Below, one piece after another: positions 20,654 to 28,250 of a stretch of 28,250 nucleotides of DNA; positions within the stretch are counted from its first letter, which is position 1, and every line of letters begins with the position of its first letter. The stretch lies in contig JAWQRN010000575.1 of the NCBI GenBank assembly GCA_033557685.1, positions 1-28,250 on the forward strand, read 5' to 3'. The DNA is from Sperchopsis tessellata. Its lineage: Eukaryota > Arthropoda > Insecta > Coleoptera > Hydrophilidae. The notes under the pieces were generated by a model. That model was not told where the DNA came from. It made no database searches and worked only from the letters and a program-made list of their open reading frames with translations. Made by a program: the position numbers and the translations under genes.

Positions 20654-21273
20654 GCAGCTGCTATCTTAACTAGACTAAAAGAGCCATCTAAAGGGCAACA
20701 AGGCCTTACATACATTAAAGTGAAAATAATGTTGCTCGACTACTAGACTCTTCAAAAGGCCGGTTGAGTAAACATTTGGGCAGCTGTTATCTTAACTAAA
20801 TTAAGAAAGTCATTAGCTCAAGAAATTCTTTTCGATTAATCAATAAAATAACCAATGAATCGATAGTCAATTACATGATTAATCATTGATCGATTATTTG
20901 ATTATTTGATTGTTTGATTATTGATTACAGTAGAACTAACTCGAGCTAGCCGATAACCTTTCATATAGGACGGAATGTCCGTCATAAAAAACGGATTTTC
21001 CGGACGCGTATGTTAAAAAAAATTGACGAATTTGTGAATTTACTGTAGTTACGTGTTTGTTATTTAAATTATGCCTAAAAAATTTATTTTCACAGAATTA
21101 TTTTTATTCTAACGATGCATAGCAAAGATTGTTGTTTATGTTTAAATAAGAAAATCATAATGAGATACAAATTATTCTTAAATATTAATGCTTATGTATT
21201 CATCGTAAGAATACAATTAAGTGAAAAATATGTGCTATTGCTTGCTTAACTAGACTAAAAAAGCCATCTAAAA
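20654..21273. repeat. Three dispersed copies of a 35-bp motif
   Basis: Copies: 20654-20691 (cagctgctatcttaactaga, ctaaaagagccatcta), 20780-20815 (cagctgttatcttaactaaa, ttaagaaagtcatta) and 21244-21273 (cttaactagactaaaaaagc, catcta). The first two are about 126 bp apart and the third about 460 bp further. They do not resemble the 60-bp unit. Confidence 0.6.
20836..20929. repeat. GATTATTT-type simple repeat
   Basis: Repeated gatt/attgat words (gattatttgattatttgat, tgtttgattattgatta) preceded by degenerate versions. This is low-complexity sequence. Confidence 0.8.
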
Positions 21274-21743
21274 AACAATTAAGAATATGATTAATATAAA
21301 TAAATATCGTAGGAATGTATAACTAATTTATTTGTATAGAGTAAGCAATTTAATATGATTAATTAAATTATCATATTTCGAGGACGGAATTCTTATCCAT
21401 GGCCAGATATCCTAGGCCCATAATGTTTAGATAATAATAGCTTATTGAGCTAATGAACAGTCTATACAAAATTTGTTAATTTTGAGAATTTTAAAAGAAA
21501 TTTTGAATCATGCTGTATAAATTATCGGCACCCTGAATAAAGGAATTCAATGATTATTAACATTAATAAATATAAACAAGATATCACATAAAAGAATATA
21601 CAATCAGATCAAAAATAAATAAAAAATCGAGAGTTCAGTGGTTCATTGTATTAATTAATACTGGTTTTTATAATAGGGTTCATTTTCATATCATTTTTTG
21701 CATTATAAATACGTTAAAATTTCATAACATATATGTATTTATA

Positions 21744-22090
21744 AAATAAAGGATTAGGAAATAATAGCAAAAGTTCAAATCTTGGTTATATAATGAATAT
21801 TAATTATTTGATAAGATTGACCTTGTACTTGAAAAACATAGAATAATCACTCGAGAAACTGTCAATGATCTATAATCATACATTTTTTTAAAAGGTCGCC
21901 AGACATATTTCATTCAGTTGAATAGGCTAAAATACATTAGATAAGAAAAATAAAATAACAATTTAAATACTATGAAAATAATTATTTTTCAAAGTTATTT
22001 GCTGATCATCAATAAAGCACATTCATTTGGATCAACGAAATGCTAGCTATTACTATTAGAGGTTACAGTAGACAACTTATACATATAATA
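21744..22090. repeat. Composite repeat, lead-in of copy 2
   Basis: It aligns with 17959-18290 through aaaataaaggattagga, aatattaattatttg, gaccttgtacttgaaaa, gtcgccagacatatttcatt, cattcagttg and caaagttatttgctgatcat, then runs into the tandem array of copy 2. By eye identity is about 70-75 percent, so the duplication is old. Confidence 0.7.
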
Positions 22091-22940
22091 CTATTGCTTC
22101 CGAGAGAAAAGACGGAGACAACCAAATTTGCTAATAAGTAATTTTACTTCAATATGAGAGACTACAGGTCAGCCAGTTGTAAAATAGGCCATATCATAAT
22201 TTTAATATATAATTCTACTCCTTTAGTAAATAATATAAGCAATTGAAGCATTCCTCCAGGTGTTAAACTTGGCAACAGACAATTTTGCTTACGTAAGAAA
22301 CGCCGTATAAAGAGAACAGGACGTAAAACTAACAAACAAAATATTTTAATTCCCAAAGCGAGGTTAAGGAAGAACTATTAGTATTTCTTCACAAACATAG
22401 ACGATACAACACCAACTAGGTCTAAATATATTTGGAAAACAGTTTTACTTCCCTTAGAAAAAACAAATTAGGCATAAAACTAGCTAAAAACCGGAGTTTT
22501 ATCACTAAGAGAGGCTAAATTAGGACAACCAGGATTAAAACTTGAGAGTTAATAATTTTTGTTCCTTAAAAAGGCTGCCAAAAGTCAGCAAGGCATTAAA
22601 CTAACCATTTAATAAATTTTCTTTCAAATGAGAGCTCATGGAAGCACCACAGCAATAATCAAATTATTTTTCCTAAGAAACCCCAAAAGGCGTACAAATA
22701 CGTCAAGAAGTTGTAAAACTAGCAAGTAAATAAACTTGCTTCCCTATAAGAACCGAGAGAAAATCAACCACGTAAAAAAACTGGGAGAAATAATTGTATC
22801 TACAGTTATATTGCTTCAATATAAACGATAGAGTGCCAGAGAACCATAAACTTAGTCCGTAATTACTAGTGATGCCCCAAAAGGCCAACCAGGCATAAAA
22901 CTAACGAGTAGGTATATAATTTTAATTCACTAGGAGATAC
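22090..22940. repeat. Tandem array, copy 2, left part
   Basis: The units are the same as in copy 1, for example acttcaatatgagagac, gtttacttccc-type cores and ggcataaaactagc links. The second unit (ttttacttcaatatgagaga) corresponds to ttttacttcaataagaaaga in copy 1. Later pieces such as agacgatacaac, aactaggtctaa, aaagtcagcaaggcat and gcaataatcaaatta recur in copy 1 in the same order. The array is broken at about 22940 by a LINE. Confidence 0.78.
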
Positions 22941-25530
22941 CAACAAAGAACATGAAACCTTGAAGGAGCTAAATGACCACAAGATCGACATCTGCGCTCT
23001 TCAAGAAACAAAAAAAGGAAAAAGATCAAAAGCAGTACTGTGACTATCTGGTAATATATAGTGGAGTAGAAACACATAAGCGAGCTAAGGAAGGAGTAAC
23101 CGTAGCAATCCACAATAAATACATAGACAACATAGAACAATGCCAATACATATCGTCACGCATGAAGGCAATCACAATGAAGGCAAAACATCGAAAGGTA
23201 AATATAGTATCAATATACGCTTCAGAGGACAATTAACCGAAACATGAAAGAGAACACTTCTACGACCAACTTCAGAACACATTCGAGAATTGGCAATGAA
23301 ATAATACCGGGTGTTGAGCAGCGGTTCTTGGCCTGTGTTCGCTAAATGAATTAATAATTAACAACACTTACTTTGACCACAAAGTTCAACATAAGTTCAC
23401 TTTTGGAAACACAAGGGAGCAGAGATCAACAATAGACTATATACAGATACATACACCCAACCCAAGTGCAAGACATAAGAACACTGACCTCAGCGAACGT
23501 CGGCAGCGACCACAGTGTTCTGCTCGGAAAAATAAAAATAAAACTAAAATGAGAGAAAAACACAAAACCAGGTACACAAAACAAAGCATAAACGTGGAAT
23601 CATTGTTGGACGAATCAACATGAACGCTCTATCAAGACAGAATCAAAAATAAAATGGACGAAACCCCAATAGAGACAGGAGAGGATATGAAATATACGAA
23701 CATCAAATGGACAACCAAATAGAACACCAAGGGTTCCACAAGGAGGTGAAAGAGAAGTGTGAAGAAATAAGACCTATCTGAAATACCGTACCTTAAGAAC
23801 CCCTGAATCATACGAACAGAGCAAGACATTTCGCAACGAAACAACAGCATTGGTGAGACAGATTAAGAGCGGACACTGGGAAACATTCTCTAAACGAATG
23901 GAGAGATTTATTAGAACACAAAGAGAGAGGTAAGCGAACTGACCGAGACCCACCAAATAACACAAGCACATGGACGAAATACCTTACAAAGTTCTACAGT
24001 AAACAAGAGAACGTAGCTGAGGAATACACATCATATAAAAAATAACGATGACTTAAAAATATAAATGGCAGACATACAACGAGCGTTCAAACAACTAAAG
24101 AACAAGAAAAGTCCAGGACAAGACGATATCCCCAATTAGTTGCTCAAATTCGGCGGGCAATCCTTCGCCCAACAGATAACCATTTTAATTAATAAAATGC
24201 TTAGCTACCATAGAATACCAGGTGAATGGAGGAACAGTGCCATGATTCTCATGTTAAAAAAGGTGACAAAAAAGTACCTGACAACTATATCGGCATAAAT
24301 CTCCTTAGCACAACTCTAAAATTGACCACGAAGATTATAACTAATATAATCAACAATATCATATCCTTGTCTGACGAGCAGCAAGAATTCAGATCAGGAA
24401 GATCCTGTAATGACGCCATTTTCGTTATAAGGCAGATAACCGAGAAGTCTGTTGAATATAACAAACCAGCTTTCATGTGCTTCATTGACCTGGAGAAGGC
24501 GTTCGATCGTGTCCAACTGAATGATGTAAAGCATCTCCTTTATAACAGACAGATTATACCTTGTAACCTAATTAAATTAATAGAAAATATATACAGGACA
24601 AATAACATACAAGCCAAGATCAACGGAGAACTAACAGAACCCATTCCAGTACAGAACGTCATACGACCGGGATATTATTTAAGCCCGCTCTTTTTAACAT
24701 TGTCGGGGGCGAAATAATGAGGCAAGTACTTAAACTAAACCGATACAAAATGGGGAAACGTGTTACGTTTGCTACGCCGATGATGCAGTGCTAATAGCGG
24801 AAAAAGAGGACGACCTCCAGAGATTACTAAACCAGTTCAACTGCACAGCAACACTGTTTAATATGACGATATCTACCGCAAAAACAAAATGCACAACAAC
24901 ATCTAAAATAGCTATCGGTTGTAAGTTAGCCGTCGATGACAGAATAATACAGCAAGAGGTGAAATTTAAATATCTAGGAGTGGACATCTCAGGGTATGGA
25001 AGATATAAGCGGAGGTAAGGCACCAAACAATGAAAGCAACAAGAACCGCAGAGTGCCTAAACAACACAATATGTAAAAACAAATACATAGGGATTGAGAC
25101 CAAGAATATATAAGGCTGTAATATGACAATAATGACCTACATCGCAGAGATCCGACCTGACACGGCTAAAACAAAAAGGCCATTAGAAATAGTCGGAGAG
25201 AAGGTACTGCGGATAATTTCCGGAAGAAACGCTACTGGACAGGGAGAGGAGCGAAAATATTAGAAGAGACTGCAAAGTGGAGAACATCAACGAATGTGCT
25301 AGGTTAGACAAAAAATGCGAGTGGACCGAGCACATAAGCCGAATAGATGGAGAAAGGATAGTAAAATTAGCAAGGGATAGATCCCCAGCGGAAAGAAGAA
25401 GAACGGAGAAACCAAGAAAAAAATGGAGCGACAACATCACCATCGATGGAGACTGAAGGCATGAGGTACGATGAAAAGAAACAGTCAATTATGCCTAAAT
25501 CAAAGGATGACGAAGAAGAAGAGAGGTTAT
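22941..25530 (+). mobile_element. LINE with APE endonuclease and reverse transcriptase, decayed
   Basis: The 5' part reads LKELNDHKIDICALQETKK (endonuclease, catalytic Glu in LQET), then QYCDYLVIYSGVETHKRAKE in another frame, NKYIDNIEQC and VNIVSIYA; later STIDYIQ and SDHS mark the end of the domain. The RT shows LKNKKSPGQDDIPN-type sequence, then NYIGINLLSTTLKLTTKIIT, EFRSGRSCNDAIF, FIDLEKAFDRV (motif A, intact), YADDAVLIAE (motif C, 24773-24784, intact), KFKYLGVDISGYG and, at the end, KPRKKWSDNI. The 3' end carries a gaagaagaag tail (about 25507-25524). Many frameshifts and stops make it non-functional. The first residues of the endonuclease are missing. The insertion interrupts the tandem array. 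Confidence 0.88.
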
Positions 25531-25534
25531 ATTT

Positions 25535-26362
25535 CCTGTCTAGCCAGCTAGGCATAAAACGTGCCAGTAAACCACTTTATATCCCTAAGAGAGGGCGCAG
25601 AATACCAAACAGGTAGGAAACGAGATAGTTAATAGTTTTGTTTTCTTAAAAGCTGCCATAAAAAAAACACCAGGTGTGAATCTTGCTTGTAAATAGTTAT
25701 GCTCTTTAAGAGAGGCCAGATAAGACAAAAGAAGTTCCAGTAAAACTTTACTTCCCTAAGAGAGTTTTCAGATAACAAACCAGGCGTAAACCTAGCCTAT
25801 TAGGCATTAAACTAACCTTCATATAGTGCTTCTCTAAGTGGGGCTATACACAACCATTCAGTCAAAAAACTAGCTCATAAACAAGTTTACTTCCCTAACA
25901 AATGCAAATGAAGGATAACCAAGCGTTAAAGTGGCCAATTCATAAGTTTAGTCCTCTACGAAGCAGTAAATAAATTGGATTCTCTAACAAATATTATAAA
26001 AATCTAACCAGGTGTAAAACTAACCAGAAATAATTATACTTTCTTAAGAAAAACAATCGATAACCTAGTTTTACTTCCCTTAGAGAAGTAAAAAAATTTC
26101 AACCAGGTAGACAACTGGTCATATAAGGTAAGAACGTGTAATATTTTTGCTTCCCTTACAGAGGCAATTGAAAAACAAAGAAATGTAAAACAACCAATAC
26201 ATAAATTCACTTCATTAAGACCGAAGGTTAACTAATAATAAAATTAACAGATATCATATTGCTACCGTAGCAGGTTAATAATTTTGCTTACCTAAGAAAG
26301 TCCATATAAAGCCAACCATGCCCAAAATTAGCCAGTAAACTATTTTGCATCTCCAACAAAAA
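25535..26362. repeat. Tandem array, copy 2, right part
   Basis: Cores at about 25574, 25635, 25696 and 25747 are spaced 61, 61 and 51 bp. Text such as gtcatataaggtaagaac, caattgaaaaacaaagaaat and aaccaatacataaattcact matches 18977-19090 of copy 1, again in the same order. It ends where the antisense LINE fragment begins. Confidence 0.78.
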
Positions 26363-26364
26363 CC

Positions 26365-27186
26365 TAACCTATTAATTGTTGTGTCTGAAATGGATCAATC
26401 AGAAGTTAAACAGAATAATACAGATTGGTGCAGAATTCCTCCACATCTCTTACAAATTTATGTTTATCTGTAACGATTTACCTTCTTGAAATTTAATTTT
26501 GGTTACTTATACTTTTACACAGTTAAATTTCCTACTCAAAGCTTTCATATTTATATTGCTTTCAATGGTATCTATATATTTTTTTTGTTTTATAATTTCT
26601 TACGTCTTTTCTGATCTCTCTATTAATTGTTCTACTTAGACTTAGTTTGCTGTTTCTGGGATTTTTTGTTTGAGTATATATTTTCTTTCGTCACCCGAAT
26701 GTCGTTTGTTATTTTCTTGGTTAATTCTTCAAAGTCTGCATTTTCTATATTTGATTGTGACTGTCTTAGGTTTAATTCTTGCTCGTATCTCATGTGATGT
26801 TGGTTCAATATTTCGGCAGTTGGGATTGGGCTATGTTGGATTAGTTTTTTCCGTTCTATTTTGGTATTTATTCTTATGAAAGCTTTAGTCAGTCTGTGGT
26901 CACTGCCTGTACGAATTGTATTTAAAACAGTTACGTCTGTAACAATATCTCTCTTCTGTTTAACAGTATGAAATCAATTTCGGTTTTTTGTGTGACCGTC
27001 CGGACTTTTTCACGTCCACTTCCTCTTCAATGATTTATTGAAGAAGGTATTCATACAGGACAGTTGTTCCTCTTGTAGATAGTTCAGTAATCGTTCGCCA
27101 CGTTTATTTAGTGTTCCGGTTTTTAATTTTCCAATGTAATCTGGTCTTCCGTGTTGATGCCTATATTTGCATTAAAATCCCCCATT
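26365..27186 (-). mobile_element. LINE fragment: endonuclease C-terminal half and linker
   Basis: Read on the reverse strand, TMGDFNANIGINTEDQI (27169-27183 holds GDFNA, an APE endonuclease core block) is followed by RGERLLNYLQEEQLSCMNTF, FFNKSLKRKWTWKSPDGHTK, an SDHR-type block (VxTDHRL), and a long linker. Near the array junction it reads VTDKHKFVRDVEEFCTNLYY (the usual VTDxExIxxxVEEFYTxLY before the RT). The RT itself is gone: the array starts there. Frameshifts are frequent. It is a different family or a very diverged copy compared with the plus-strand LINE at 22941. Confidence 0.72.
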
Positions 27187-27640
27187 GTCAGACATTAGTG
27201 AGTTTTTTCGCATCTAATAGGAAGTATCATCAGTTATATTCAAAGTTTTAAAATATTCCCTTAAGTAGGCTCCGGTATTTTCATTAAAATATACATTAAC
27301 GTTAATAAATACAGTGTATTTTATTTAACCCTATATTGAATAATGAAAATAACTTTTTTTTCACACAGCGAGTGTTGTTTTATGTCATGCATGTTAGTAA
27401 ACTGTATTTTATTTAAATAGTGTTTTTCCATATAAAACAGCCTAGTAAACAGAATTTTTCCATAAAAAACAATCATTCTATCATCTAATTAAATTATATT
27501 AACTAAAACACTTGTTGTCTCTCATTATATTTCTAAAGCACAGATTATTTTATGGAAAATAAAGATAAGTTTAAATAGAGAAATGCAAAGAAATAATAAT
27601 AGGTCAAAGCGATAACATGTCTATTTTGATCTTCAAATTA
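27187..27640. other. Upstream region of the gene at 27704
   Basis: AT-rich sequence with no gene recognised. The LINE-like similarity stops at about 27186. Enhancer-type elements cannot be judged from sequence alone. Confidence 0.5.
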
Positions 27641-27641
27641 G

Positions 27642-27649
27642 TATAAATA
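27642..27649 (+). promoter_or_regulatory. TATA box for the gene at 27704
   Basis: TATAAATA lies 55 bases before the ATG. A start site about 30 bases downstream, near 27672-27682 (acacacttaggtgtct), would leave a 5' UTR of about 25-30 nt, which is typical of abundant secreted insect proteins. Confidence 0.7.
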
Positions 27650-27703
27650 CTATACCGGTCTTTGGATTAAACACACTTAGGTGTCTTCTTTAGAGGTTGC
27701 ACC

Positions 27704-27803
27704 ATGAAAGTCGCTGTTGTGTTCTTAGCTGGGCTTTGTGCTCTGGCTATTGCCACTCCAACCCCAACTAAAAATACAGGGTACCATCATGCTTACAAAG
27801 TTG
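27704..27803 (+). CDS. First exon of a secreted protein, function unknown
   Basis: The ATG at 27704 has a good context (accATG) and follows a TATA box. The exon encodes MKVAVVFLAGLCALAIATPT, a classic signal peptide (Lys, a hydrophobic core, small residues at the cleavage region), then PTKNTGYHHAYKV. It ends G|gtaagt, a strong donor, after one base of the next codon. The rest of the gene lies beyond the right edge. Short first exons holding a signal peptide plus a few residues occur in insect storage proteins such as hexamerins, where a DKxFLxKQ segment soon follows; the next exon would decide this. The family cannot be told from 33 residues. Confidence 0.72.
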
Positions 27804-28173
27804 GTAAGTTATAAATATATTTTTTTCCAAAATTGTAGTTTCTATGAATAAATATAGGCAAATACTACAACATTACTTAGGGATACCATACGTTCCGGTT
27901 TGACCGGGTTAGTTCCCATTTTGAGTCCATACCCCAGTGTGCTGGCCGGTTTAGTTTCTCCTGGTTTTTATAAATCACTCCAGTTTTATTACATAGCTAA
28001 TTTGAAATAGTTCTATTTAAACCTTTATCATTACACTGTTGTAATATAGTCTTCTCCTATTCTTTACTTGTTTCGCCTCTACAAGTATAGGTGAACCTAC
28101 AATTTAAATTCGATTCCGAATCTCAGTCATTCATTGAACACATTAATTTTTGTTGAAAACTGCTTATATGTTG

Positions 28174-28250
<77 letters not shown>
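27804..28250 (+). other. First intron of the gene at 27704 (continues past the window)
   Basis: Starts gtaagt. It contains a relatively GC-rich stretch at 27880-27965 (ccatacgttccggtttgacc, gggttagttcccattttg) that looks like the end of a DNA transposon, and it ends in a TA microsatellite. No second exon is visible. Confidence 0.6.
28173..28250. repeat. (TA)n microsatellite with a short ACACA interruption
   Basis: TA repeats from about 28174, interrupted by tacaca at about 28194-28200, then continuing to the end of the window. Confidence 0.97.

Larger units (their letters stand above)
20640..21743. other. Spacer between the two composite repeat copies
   Basis: No gene is recognised. The spacer holds three copies of a short motif built on taactagactaaaagagccatc (near 20654, 20780 and 21244), a GATT-rich simple repeat (20836-20929) and a small hairpin GACGGA..TCCGTC at 20969-20983. 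Sequence around 20926-21010 (cagtagaac, gccgataacc, ggattttccgga) recalls pogo/Tigger ends, but no transposase or matching end was found. Confidence 0.5.

Noticed and set aside
23044..23232. Minus-strand open frames over the LINE endonuclease
   Set aside because: Shadows of the plus-strand LINE coding sequence, which shows the real motifs.
25183..25555. Ser/Leu-rich minus-strand open frames near the LINE 3' end
   Set aside because: Antisense of the GAA/AGA-rich 3' coding end and tail of the LINE, which gives Ser/Phe/Leu-rich translations.
26670..26879. Plus-strand open frame with hydrophobic character suggesting a membrane protein
   Set aside because: Antisense of the LINE endonuclease/linker fragment; the minus strand carries the recognisable motifs.

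Overview
The window is AT-rich animal nuclear DNA. Split genes with GT..AG introns, many decayed retrotransposons and DNA transposons, a tRNA-derived SINE-like unit and TA microsatellites point to an insect. The styles of the LINE, DUF4817 transposase and Penelope-like fragments are ones I associate with beetles, but the order is an inference and was not tested by any search.

Positions 938-15116 (+) hold the 3' part of one well-conserved gene, the spliceosomal DEAD-box helicase DDX46/Prp5. Six exons (938-1315, 1382-1917, 4175-4838, 6149-6361, 7504-7856, 14874-15116) join in frame into about 794 codons and a stop; the N-terminal exons lie to the left of the window. The introns are 66, 2257, 1310, 1142 and 7017 bp. 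The last four carry old repeats: a LINE RT scrap and a SINE-like unit in intron 3, and in intron 5 a DUF4817/DDE transposase, a LINE 3' end, a Penelope-like RT scrap and a possible piggyBac N-terminus. A further Penelope-like RT scrap lies at the left edge, inside the upstream intron.

Positions 15880-17940 form a head-to-tail stack of dead elements: a mariner N-terminal remnant, a LINE 3' end, and a 5'-truncated Jockey-like LINE whose two visible RT catalytic aspartates both read Asn.

Positions 17959-26362 are the most unusual part. They hold two copies of a composite repeat, each made of a lead-in of roughly 330-350 bp followed by a long, degenerate array of units of about 60 bp. Several units and their flanks match between the copies in the same order, so a whole block appears to have been duplicated. 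Copy 1 ends in an antisense LINE RT fragment. Copy 2 is split by a LINE of about 2.6 kb. An antisense LINE endonuclease fragment abuts the right end of copy 2.

At 27704 a second gene begins (+). It has a TATA box, a signal-peptide first exon and a GT donor, and it continues past the right edge. Apart from DDX46 and this exon I see no coding sequence likely to belong to a host gene. No rRNA, functional tRNA, CRISPR array or viral gene was recognised.
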